Source of the DNA: Pyrinomonadaceae bacterium | Lineage (GTDB): Bacteria > Acidobacteriota > Blastocatellia > Pyrinomonadales > Pyrinomonadaceae | Length of the DNA: 64,000 nt | Direction of reading: 5' to 3' | NCBI GenBank assembly: GCA_021228405.1 | Contig: JAJQRF010000001.1 | Span: 744,001-808,000, forward strand | Part shown: positions 34,240 to 41,522 of the stretch, piece by piece | How the letters are laid out: each line of letters starts with the position of its first letter | Position numbering within the stretch: the stretch's first letter is position 1 | Program-made: the position numbers and the translations under genes | The notes under the pieces: generated by a model | What the model saw: the letters and a program-made list of their open reading frames with translations, nothing else | What the model was told of the DNA's origin: nothing | Databases searched by the model: none

Positions 34240-36564
34240 ATGTTTTCCCGATTTATCTACGCCCAAATCGTCCTGTTTTTTTTAATTTCAAGCATTTCAG
34301 CGTTTGATAGCGAATATTTTCGTTTAGCCAAAGAACCGACCGTGCGCATCGGTTTGGCGACGAATGCTCGTTCCGTTTCGATCACGACGACCGATTCGGG
34401 TCTGGTCGCCATCAGCCCCGACGAACCGAACAGGATTTTAACGACCAATAAGATCACGGTCGCGGCGCGTTCGTATCGTCCGCCCGAAGTCGAGTTTTAC
34501 AATTTCGAGATTCAAAACATCGAAACACAAGCTGAAGCCGAAGATTTAGCGAAAGAAATCCGCGAAGCAACAGGCGAAAAAGCCGTTGCAAGTCTGAATT
34601 TGACGACAAATTTATGGCGCGTTTCAGTTGGTGAAACGAAGGAAACGCCCGAAGATGCGAACGAATTCAAATCGGCGATGATCGAAAAAGGTTTTGAAGA
34701 TATTGCCATCGTCATCGAAAAACGCGTGATTCCTTCGGAAGATGCCGTCGCGCTTTCACAGCAATTGAAGGAAGGCGGAAAATCGGAAGTCCGCAGTTTG
34801 GTCAAACCGACGGGTTCGAGCCAACCGACAAATGCCGACGCGGTCAATCCCAACTTGCGCGAAGTGATCGTTTCCGGCGCAACGCCCGAATCGAAATATT
34901 CTTCGCTCAAATCGGTCGCTTTCGGTTCGCTCAACGAACGTGCCGTTCCCGTCCGTCTGAACGGCAAAGCGTATCGCGGAAAACTGGAAGTTTTCGTCAA
35001 TTCGCGCGGAACTTTAACGGTCGTGAACGTCGTGCCGATGGAAGATTATCTGCTCGGCGTTGTGCCGAACGAATTGGGTTTGCCGTCGCTCGAAGCGCAA
35101 AAAGCGCAGGCGGTCGCGGCGCGGACTTACGCGGTTGCAAACGTCGGCGGCTACGCTTCGCAAGGCTTCGATATGCTCCCGACCGTTTGGTCGCAGGTTT
35201 ACCGCGGCGTTTCATCGGAAAATTCACGCGCCACGCAAGCCGTCCGCGAAACGAGCGGCATCGTCGCAACTTATAAAGGCAAACCGATAAATGCTCTTTA
35301 CACTTCAACTTGCGGCGGTCGCACGGAAAATTCGGGAAACATTTTCGATTTCGACGAACCTTACTTGCGCGGTGTCGAATGTTCGCTTGAAGGTCACAAA
35401 CATTTCGAGTCTTTTTTGATAAAAAGTTCGCGCGAACTGCCGAAAATTAACGATGAGAATCAGCTTGAACTGGTCAGACTGACTTCGCAATTCGCCGTTA
35501 ATAATTTCCTGATGGCGACGAATCGTTTTTCGGATGAATGGTTCAATCTGCCGCCGAATGAAACGGAATTGCGAAGCTGGACTAATCAATTAGCCTTAAA
35601 ATTCGGCAAACCCGCGCCCGTTTTTTCATACGATCTGGTCAAATCGCAGGAATTTGCCGATATGCTGGCGAAAATGATCTACGCGCCCGAACAAGCCGAC
35701 ACGCTTTTGAGCGATTCGGACATTAATTATCAGCTTTCTTTTGCCGATAGCGGCGACATCGACAAGGAAAAACGCGCCAATATTGCGATGCTTTTCCGCG
35801 ACGGCTGGCTTTCGCTTTATCCCGACTTCAATTTTCATCCGCATCGTCCGCTCACGCGTGAACGAATGATTCGTTTGATAAATAACATTTATACCAAGAA
35901 AAAATGGCTTCCCGCGATGCAGACAGGCGTGACGAAACCGACCGCCGACGGTAAATTGGTCTTGAAAAGCGGAAAGAGCGAAAAACAGGTCGTCGTCAAT
36001 CCGAACGTCTTTCTGTTTCGTCAATTCGGCGATCAATATTTTCAGGTCAAGGAAGTCGCGCTCGTCGGCGGCGAATCGGTCGCATATCAAACGAACGGCT
36101 TGGGCGAAGTGATCTATATGGAAGTAAAACCGACGGACGAACCGACCGTCGCGGAAAATATGTCGCCTTTTACGATGTGGAACGTCAATCTTTCGGCTTC
36201 GGCGGTGCAATCGCGCCTTTCGCGTTACGTTCGCGGCATCGGAACTTTGCTTGACGTAAATATCAAGCAAAAAGGTTATTCGCGCCGCGCCACGGAGCTT
36301 GAATTAATCACGAGCAACGGCATCAAAACCTTAAAAGGCGGCAAAATCCGCTCGGCTTTCCGCTTCAAGGAACAACTTTTCGTGATGAACAAACGCTACG
36401 ACGGCAACGGTCGCGCCGTTTCTTATTCCTTCACCGGACGCGGTTGGGGACACGGTGTCGGAATGTGTCAATACGGTGCTTACGGACTTGGAAAAATGGG
36501 CGTGAAATACGACGCGATTCTCAAACATTACTACACCGGAATCACTTTATCGAAGGCATATTAA
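34240..36564 (+). CDS. Exported SpoIID/LytB-domain protein
   Basis: A 774-residue protein with a signal peptide (about 1-21), an N-terminal SPOR-like segment (about 90-165) and a large SpoIID/LytB domain. Hallmarks are VVPMEDYLLGVVPNE, QKAQAVAARTYAV, YTSTCGGRTEN and the terminal GRGWGHGVGMCQYGAYGL. SpoIID-type enzymes are lytic transglycosylases acting on stem-less glycan strands; a sporulation role is not implied here. ATG at 34240 chosen; a GTG six codons upstream is possible. Confidence 0.87.
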   Translation: MFSRFIYAQIVLFFLISSISAFDSEYFRLAKEPTVRIGLATNARSVSITTTDSGLVAISPDEPNRILTTNKITVAARSYRPPEVEFYNFEIQNIETQAEAEDLAKEIREATGEKAVASLNLTTNLWRVSVGETKETPEDANEFKSAMIEKGFEDIAIVIEKRVIPSEDAVALSQQLKEGGKSEVRSLVKPTGSSQPTNADAVNPNLREVIVSGATPESKYSSLKSVAFGSLNERAVPVRLNGKAYRGKLEVFVNSRGTLTVVNVVPMEDYLLGVVPNELGLPSLEAQKAQAVAARTYAVANVGGYASQGFDMLPTVWSQVYRGVSSENSRATQAVRETSGIVATYKGKPINALYTSTCGGRTENSGNIFDFDEPYLRGVECSLEGHKHFESFLIKSSRELPKINDENQLELVRLTSQFAVNNFLMATNRFSDEWFNLPPNETELRSWTNQLALKFGKPAPVFSYDLVKSQEFADMLAKMIYAPEQADTLLSDSDINYQLSFADSGDIDKEKRANIAMLFRDGWLSLYPDFNFHPHRPLTRERMIRLINNIYTKKKWLPAMQTGVTKPTADGKLVLKSGKSEKQVVVNPNVFLFRQFGDQYFQVKEVALVGGESVAYQTNGLGEVIYMEVKPTDEPTVAENMSPFTMWNVNLSASAVQSRLSRYVRGIGTLLDVNIKQKGYSRRATELELITSNGIKTLKGGKIRSAFRFKEQLFVMNKRYDGNGRAVSYSFTGRGWGHGVGMCQYGAYGLGKMGVKYDAILKHYYTGITLSKAY

Positions 36565-36572
36565 GAATTTCT

Positions 36573-36652
36573 GCCCACGAAATAGCACGAAAGAAACGAA
36601 ATAAAAAAGCTAATTTAAAAACTTTTCCGTGATTTTCGTGTATTTCGTGGGC
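36573..36652. repeat. Inverted repeat of CACGAAA-type words
   Basis: GCCCACGAAATA (36573-36584) and its exact inverse TATTTCGTGGGC (36641-36652), with internal CACGAAAG and TTTTCGTG words spaced 9-10 bp. It lies between the SpoIID-like gene and rpsU. Confidence 0.65.
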
Positions 36653-36750
36653 AAAATCTTTCTTTATTTGCTATTTCAAGAGAAAAAGTGTCTAATATTG
36701 GTTTGCTCGGTCAACAGTTTATCCGGGCAAAGGGAGGTGACAAAAACCGA

Positions 36751-36999
36751 ATGGCTTTTGTATCAGTTAATAATAACGAATCAATCGAAAGTGCGCTGCG
36801 CCGCTTTAAGCGTAAAGTTATCAGCGAAGAAATCATCAAAGATTTGAAAAAGCACGCGCATTTTATTCCGCCCGGACAAAAGGCGAAATTGAAATCGGCA
36901 AATGCACGTAAACGCAATCGCAGACGTTTCCGCCAAATGCGCCCGAATAACAATACCAATCAACAAAGACCGATGGGTCAAGGCAATAACAACCGATAA
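36751..36999 (+). CDS. rpsU: Small ribosomal subunit protein bS21
   Basis: An 82-residue basic protein of the 30S subunit. The core (SIESALRRFKRKV and KLKSANARKRNRRR) matches bS21; the C-terminal 20 residues form an Asn/Gln/Arg-rich tail. The start is fixed by an excellent ribosome binding site AGGGAGGTGA (36731-36740), 10 bp upstream, and by MAFVSV being the conserved beginning. The 21 residues encoded upstream in the same frame are leader RNA. A strong terminator follows. Confidence 0.93.
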   Translation: MAFVSVNNNESIESALRRFKRKVISEEIIKDLKKHAHFIPPGQKAKLKSANARKRNRRRFRQMRPNNNTNQQRPMGQGNNNR

Positions 37000-37022
37000 A
37001 AGTTGTGTAAAATTGTGAAATT

Positions 37023-37080
37023 AAGATGCGTGAAGCGTTTGTGTTTTCGGACATTCGCACTTCACGCATCTTTTATTTTT
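37023..37080 (+). terminator. Terminator of rpsU
   Basis: A 13-bp perfect stem (37023-37035 / 37060-37072) with a 24-nt loop, followed by TTTTATTTTT. Confidence 0.85.
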
Positions 37081-37091
37081 GGCAGAATATT

Positions 37092-37175
37092 ATCCACAGA
37101 TGAACACGGATGGACACGGATAATTTTTTGGTTTGATAAAATCTTCCTTTGAATCCGAGTTTATCTGTGGATGAA
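37092..37175. repeat. Inverted repeat of CACAGAT/CACGGAT words
   Basis: TTATCCACAGAT with roughly 10-bp spaced CACGGAT words on the left is mirrored by TTATCTGTGGATGAA at 37161-37175, directly before surE. Such words recur between genes of many bacteria; function unknown. Confidence 0.6.
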
Positions 37176-37187
37176 AAATTTTAATCA

Positions 37188-37940
37188 ATGGCTTCGGAAA
37201 AAGTTCGCATTCTAATCACCAACGACGACGGTTATCATTCGGAAGGAATCATCGCGCTCGAAAACGCGCTTTCGGAAATCGGCGATTGCTATGTTGTCGC
37301 GCCGGCTTCGGAAATGTCGGGCGCGTCGCACAGTCTGACACTGGCGCGACCTTTGCGAATCCGCCAGATCGACGCGCGGCACTGGACGGTTGACGGAACG
37401 CCGACCGATTGCGTGACGCTTGCGCTGAATCAAATTCTTTCCGCCGAAGAACGTCCGCATATCTGCGTTTCGGGCATCAATCACGGTGCCAATCTCGGCG
37501 ACGACGCGACTTATTCGGGCACGGTCGCGGGCGCGATGGAAGCGACGATTCTCGGCGTTTCGGGTTTGGCGTTCAGCCTTGTCGCCAACCGCAACCACGA
37601 TTTTACGGAATCGGCAAAGATCGCCAAGGAAATTACGGAAATGGCTTTGCAGGAAGGTTTGCCGCCGAAAACGCTTTTGAACGTGAATGTGCCGAAAGGC
37701 ATTCCGATCGGTATAAAAGTTACGAAACAAGGCTTTAAAGATGCGCGTCCGGTCATTTCGGAACACATCGACCCGCGCGGAAAACCGTATTACTGGATTG
37801 GCGAAGTGCGGACGGGTTTTCACGCCGAGGGCGGAACGGATTTTGAAGCGATCGATGAAGGTTTCGTTTCCGTCACGCCGATGCGAAGCGATCTGACAAA
37901 TCATCTGGCGATCGAAATGATGCAGAATTGGGAAAGGTAG
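37188..37940 (+). CDS. surE: 5'/3'-nucleotidase SurE
   Basis: A 250-residue metal-dependent nucleoside monophosphate phosphatase. The metal-site aspartates are in ILITNDDGY at the start; other family motifs are VVAPASEMSGASHSLTL, DGTPTDCV and CVSGINHGANLGDDATYSGTVAGA. It is followed by pcm, an association found in many bacteria and linked to stress survival. Confidence 0.95.
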   Translation: MASEKVRILITNDDGYHSEGIIALENALSEIGDCYVVAPASEMSGASHSLTLARPLRIRQIDARHWTVDGTPTDCVTLALNQILSAEERPHICVSGINHGANLGDDATYSGTVAGAMEATILGVSGLAFSLVANRNHDFTESAKIAKEITEMALQEGLPPKTLLNVNVPKGIPIGIKVTKQGFKDARPVISEHIDPRGKPYYWIGEVRTGFHAEGGTDFEAIDEGFVSVTPMRSDLTNHLAIEMMQNWER

Positions 37941-37944
37941 ATTT

Positions 37945-38019
37945 AAGATTCAAGGTTCAGGATTCAAGATTTGATCGGCTTCAAAATCTTGAATCCTGAA
38001 TCTTGAATTTTGAATTTTT
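37945..38019. repeat. Inverted 7-bp repeat array between surE and pcm
   Basis: Four AAGATTC-type units (37945-37972) face five AATCTTG-type units (37985-38019). The last unit, AATTTTT, directly abuts the pcm ATG, leaving no Shine-Dalgarno sequence. Confidence 0.85.
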
Positions 38020-38664
38020 ATGAACGAATATCAGATTCCGAGAGAAAGAATGGTTCAGCGTTTGCGCGAGCATTACCAGATACGCGACGAACGGGTTTTG
38101 GATGTGATGGCAAAACTTCCGCGCCATCTTTTTGTCGCCGAAGCCTTGAAAGTTCAGGCTTACAAGGACAACGCTCTGCCGATCTCGTCGAATCAAACGA
38201 TCTCTCAACCGTTTATCGTGGCGCGAATGACCGAGCTTCTGGAATTAACGCCGCAAGCGAGAATTTTGGAGATCGGCGCGGGGTCGGGCTATCAAACGGC
38301 AATCTTAGGAAGTCTGGCAGGTCAGGTTTTTGCTATCGAAAGAATCCCGGTTCTGGCAAAAGAAGCGCAGGAACGCATTCAGAAATTGAATTTTCACAAT
38401 GTCACTCTGCGTTGTGCGGACGGCACGAACGGTTGGGAAGTTTACGCGCCGTTTGACGGAATTCTGGTGGCGGCGGGCGGTCCTTCGATTCCCGAACCGC
38501 TCGTCCGGCAATTAAAGATCGGCGGGCGATTAGTGATCCCGATCGGGAACGATCAAAAAACGCAAAAGCTGATTCGCGTCATGCGCACGGCAAAAGGCAT
38601 TCAAACCGAAGATTTCGGCGCGTGTGCTTTCGTTCCGCTGATCGGCGAACACGGTTGGAAGTAA
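38020..38664 (+). CDS. pcm: Protein-L-isoaspartate O-methyltransferase
   Basis: A 214-residue repair enzyme methylating isoaspartyl residues in aged proteins. Motifs: NQTISQPFIVARMTELL, the SAM-binding ILEIGAGSGYQTAILG, and a C-terminal VPLIGEHGWK. Second gene of a surE-pcm pair. The start codon directly follows a 7-bp repeat array, so translation probably depends on an unstructured or leaderless-like context. Confidence 0.95.
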   Translation: MNEYQIPRERMVQRLREHYQIRDERVLDVMAKLPRHLFVAEALKVQAYKDNALPISSNQTISQPFIVARMTELLELTPQARILEIGAGSGYQTAILGSLAGQVFAIERIPVLAKEAQERIQKLNFHNVTLRCADGTNGWEVYAPFDGILVAAGGPSIPEPLVRQLKIGGRLVIPIGNDQKTQKLIRVMRTAKGIQTEDFGACAFVPLIGEHGWK

Positions 38665-38697
38665 TTTATGCGATTTTAGAAGTAAAATTTTTAATTT

Positions 38698-39414
38698 ATG
38701 AAATTTTTGGCATTATTTTTAGGCGTTTTTGAAGACATCAAAAAAACCTTCTGGTTTCTCGACCCAAATGTTTTGATTAACACTCTGCTCGATTGGTTCG
38801 GCATTTATGCTTACCTCGGTTTGTTTTTTATCGTTTTCGCGGAAACGGGTTTAGCCGTCGGTTTCTTTCTGCCCGGCGATTCCCTGCTCGTCGTAACCGG
38901 GCTTTTTGCCAAAACCTATCCCGAAAAACTCAATGTTATCATCGTTTTAATTTCATTCTTTCTCGGTTCCGTGATCGGCGATTCGACCGGATACTGGACA
39001 GGCAGAATAATGGGACAGAAACTTTTCAGCAACGAAAAGTCACGCATTTTCAAACCTTCGCGCGTTGCCAAAGCGCACGCATTTTTTGAAAAATACGGAC
39101 CGAAAACCGTTTTGCTGGCGCGTTTCGTGCCGATCGTCCGGACGTTTGCACCGATCGTTGTCGGCGCGGCGGAAATGCCTTACAAAACGTTTCTGGCTTA
39201 CAGTTTGGCAGGTGGAGCTTTATGGATTTCGAGTATGGTTTTAGCCGGATATTTCTTCGGCACGATGGTCGAAAACGCGCTCGGCATCAAACTTCAGGAT
39301 CACATCGAAAAGGTCGTGATCGTGGTCGTTTTCCTGTCGCTTTTGCCGCCGATCATCGAATTGTTAAAAGTCAAATTCGGCAAGAAAGAGATCAACGCAG
39401 AAAATCAGGCGTAA
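38698..39414 (+). CDS. DedA-family membrane protein
   Basis: A 238-residue inner membrane protein of the DedA/SNARE-associated (VTT) family, thought to scramble or recycle membrane lipid carriers. Signatures: FAETGLAVGFFLPGDSLL, GSVIGDSTGYWTGR, the conserved FARFVPIVRTFAP-like segment (LLARFVPIVRTFAPIVVG) and a C-terminal membrane pair. It follows pcm by 33 bp. Confidence 0.92.
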   Translation: MKFLALFLGVFEDIKKTFWFLDPNVLINTLLDWFGIYAYLGLFFIVFAETGLAVGFFLPGDSLLVVTGLFAKTYPEKLNVIIVLISFFLGSVIGDSTGYWTGRIMGQKLFSNEKSRIFKPSRVAKAHAFFEKYGPKTVLLARFVPIVRTFAPIVVGAAEMPYKTFLAYSLAGGALWISSMVLAGYFFGTMVENALGIKLQDHIEKVVIVVVFLSLLPPIIELLKVKFGKKEINAENQA

Positions 39415-39440
39415 AGATTTAGTTTAAGTCGATTTCCCGT

Positions 39441-39469
39441 TTGACTTAAATCATCTCGTTGCTTAAAAT
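39441..39469 (+). promoter_or_regulatory. Promoter of tRNA-Pro
   Basis: -35 TTGACT (39441-39446), 17-nt spacer, -10 TAAAAT (39464-39469), 16 bp before the mature tRNA. Confidence 0.8.
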
Positions 39470-39485
39470 CTAATACTTGCCTTAA

Positions 39486-39562
39486 CGGGGCGTGGCTCAG
39501 CCTGGTAGAGCGCACGGTTCGGGACCGTGAGGTCGGATGTTCAAATCATCTCGCCCCGACCA
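39486..39562 (+). tRNA. tRNA-Pro (anticodon CGG)
   Basis: A 77-nt cloverleaf. The acceptor stem CGGGGCG pairs with CGCCCCG; the anticodon stem CACGG/CCGTG encloses loop TTCGGGA with anticodon CGG; the T arm is GGATG-TTCAAAT-CATCT. CCA is encoded (39560-39562). It has its own promoter and terminator. Confidence 0.95.
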
Positions 39563-39571
39563 TTTAGAGAA

Positions 39572-39606
39572 AAAACAGCAAATCGTAAAGGTTTGCTGTT
39601 TTTTTA
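39572..39606 (+). terminator. Terminator of tRNA-Pro
   Basis: AAAACAGCAAA / TTTGCTGTTTT stem (39572-39582 / 39592-39602) followed by T residues. Confidence 0.85.
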
Positions 39607-39618
39607 TTTTCGATAAAA

Positions 39619-40146
39619 ATGATTTCACCGAAAAACGTAAAAATCCGCCAAGCCGTTCTCGACGACGCAAAGCTGATTTCCGTCTTGGCGACGGTCACGT
39701 TTTATGAAGCATATTTTGAACAGGACGAAGCAAACGATCTGGCAAATTATGTGTTGGATTCGTTCGCGGCTGAAAAGATTCGTGCCGAAATTGCGAATTC
39801 CGATTTCACGTTTTTTATCGTTTACAGGAATGAAAAAGCGGTCGGTTATGCCAAGCTTCGCCGCAATTCGCCGCTCGATTGCGTGACGGACGAAAACTCT
39901 ATCGAGCTTCAAAGAATTTATATTTTAGAACGCGTTTACGGCAAAGGAATCGGTGAAATTTTGCTTGCTCATTGTTTGAAAACCGCGAGAGAAGAAGGTT
40001 TTTCGACGCTTTGGCTCGGAGTTTGGGAAAGAAATGCGCGGGCGCAGAGATTTTACGAAAAACACGGCTTCGTGCGCGTCGGTTCGCTCACTTTTCCATA
40101 CGGCGACACGGTCGGAATAAATTTCGTCTTAGAAACCGCACTCTAA
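39619..40146 (+). CDS. GNAT-family N-acetyltransferase
   Basis: A 175-residue acetyl-CoA-dependent acetyltransferase. The acetyl-CoA loop appears as ERVYGKGIGEILLAHCLKTA, and the C-terminal WLGVWERNARAQRFYEKHGF is the common motif of this subgroup (including spermidine/ribosomal acetyltransferase-like proteins). The substrate is unknown. It is convergent with queD, two bases apart. Confidence 0.88.
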   Translation: MISPKNVKIRQAVLDDAKLISVLATVTFYEAYFEQDEANDLANYVLDSFAAEKIRAEIANSDFTFFIVYRNEKAVGYAKLRRNSPLDCVTDENSIELQRIYILERVYGKGIGEILLAHCLKTAREEGFSTLWLGVWERNARAQRFYEKHGFVRVGSLTFPYGDTVGINFVLETAL

Positions 40147-40148
40147 TT

Positions 40149-40532
40149 TTAATCGATCTGATAAGTTGCGATGCTGGTCGGCGTTTCATAACAGCGAACC
40201 TTCCAAACCTTTACTCTTTCGTCCTGAATGCGTGAATTCATATATTCGCAGATGTAGCAGGCGAGATTTTCCGCCGAAGGATTCAATTCTTCGTCAAACG
40301 GCGGCAATTCGTTGAGATTGCGATGGTCTAAATATTTCACGATCTCGTCCGCCGCTTTTTTCAAATCACCGAAATCGATCAAAAGTCCGATGTTGTTAAG
40401 TTCCGCGCCCTTGGCGTAGATTTCGATCTTGTAGTTGTGTCCGTGCAGGTTTTCGCATTTTCCCTTGTAACCGCGCAGTTGGTGTGCGCTCGAAAAATTA
40501 CGCTCGATCATTACTTCGTAAAAAGATGCCAT
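40149..40532 (-). CDS. queD: 6-carboxy-5,6,7,8-tetrahydropterin synthase
   Basis: A 127-residue QueD/PTPS-family enzyme of queuosine (7-deazaguanine) synthesis. Zinc histidines are H17, H30 and H32 (SSAHQL, ENLHGHNY) and the catalytic cysteine is C26, only four residues before H30. The C-terminal WKVRCYETPTSIATY fits the substrate site with its glutamate. No other que gene is in the window. Confidence 0.92.
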   Translation of the reverse strand: MASFYEVMIERNFSSAHQLRGYKGKCENLHGHNYKIEIYAKGAELNNIGLLIDFGDLKKAADEIVKYLDHRNLNELPPFDEELNPSAENLACYICEYMNSRIQDERVKVWKVRCYETPTSIATYQID

Positions 40533-40900
40533 AAATTAATATTTTACAAATCGGGGTTGTTCATTCAACTCACAAATCTTGATTTTTCAAATTCAAACGG
40601 GATTTCCGGCTTTAAGCGACAATGCTGAATCTCATTGTTTAATAACCGTTTATTGTTTTATCAAGCGGATTAAATTATCTTTCACAATCTCTTGACAGTC
40701 TAAAAGATTATGTTTTAACATTGTGCTGTTATTTTACATAACCGATCCGAATAACTCTCGGCATTATCTTATAGGAGTATCCGGTGTATTTAACAGGTAA
40801 AATTCCCACTTGCCATTCGTTGTCAGTTTTTGTTTGCAGCTCTGCAATTACAAAAACGCAAATGTAAATTGAAAGAAGATTTACGAATAAGGGGGTATAG

Positions 40901-41095
40901 ATGCCATGTACTCACACATTTTTCCGTCACGAAGTTTACCGTGATAACGGTAATTTAAAGATTTTTCTGCCTTTATTTTTGGACAATCAGGATAATTTGA
41001 ATGTGCGGAAAAACATTTTCTCAAATGTGTTCAGTAGCCGTTTGACGACTGAATTTTTAAAAGTATGGGTGAATATTATGTCAGACACTGATTAA
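40901..41095 (+). CDS. Possible small protein, unknown
   Basis: A 64-codon frame with AAGGGGG five bases before the ATG. The product (hydrophobic/aromatic middle, acidic end MSDTD) resembles nothing I know and has no signal peptide or clear helix. Support is the ribosome binding site and the structured stretch after it; codon use is AT-rich and unlike neighbouring genes, so it may not be real. Confidence 0.3.
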   Translation: MPCTHTFFRHEVYRDNGNLKIFLPLFLDNQDNLNVRKNIFSNVFSSRLTTEFLKVWVNIMSDTD

Positions 41096-41110
41096 GGATT
41101 TGGATTTGGA

Positions 41111-41228
41111 AAAGCCCGAAAAGTTGCTGATAACAACCTTTCAGGCTTTCTAATCTAATAAACGGCAATAAAATCGCCGTTGATGTTTAGATCGAACACT
41201 CTGCATCATACTGTATTTTATTGCCGTT
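41111..41228 (+). ncRNA. Candidate structured RNA or terminator region
   Basis: Stem AAAGCC-GAAA-GTTG / CAAC-TTTC-GGCTTT with two single mismatches and loop CTGATAA (41111-41149). A 14-bp perfect inverted repeat with a 40-nt loop follows, ending in TTTTC. It might terminate the small ORF or be an independent RNA. Confidence 0.35.
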
Positions 41229-41522
41229 TTCAATCAACTTTAATCAATCAAAAACCGGATTTCGATTTTTTTGGGTGAACTTATAACTTACCTGCCGCTT
41301 CAGCTTTGTCTATTTGCGCGCCAAATTCGGAATCGTTACGAGGAAAGTTATGAAAGAACGGCGTTCATTGAAATAGCTCCGAAGTCGCGAGAATGCACGC
41401 CATTTGCAGTAAAAAAGTCATTTCTTTTCAATTTCAAAACGCTCTGAAAAGAATCTTCGTCCGTGAAAAAGACTTTGATTTTTTTTCATACAAACCAATT
41501 CAGACTAAGGAGATATTTTGAT

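Larger units (their letters stand above)
40533..41522. other. Gene-poor 1-kb region with a possible small ORF and structured elements
   Basis: AT-rich. It contains a TTGACA box (40692-40697) with a weak TAACAT 18 bp on, a candidate 64-codon ORF (40901-41095), a hairpin at 40936-40953, an interrupted stem at 41111-41149, and a perfect 14-bp inverted repeat (41161-41174 / 41215-41228). No known RNA family is recognised. Confidence 0.5.
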
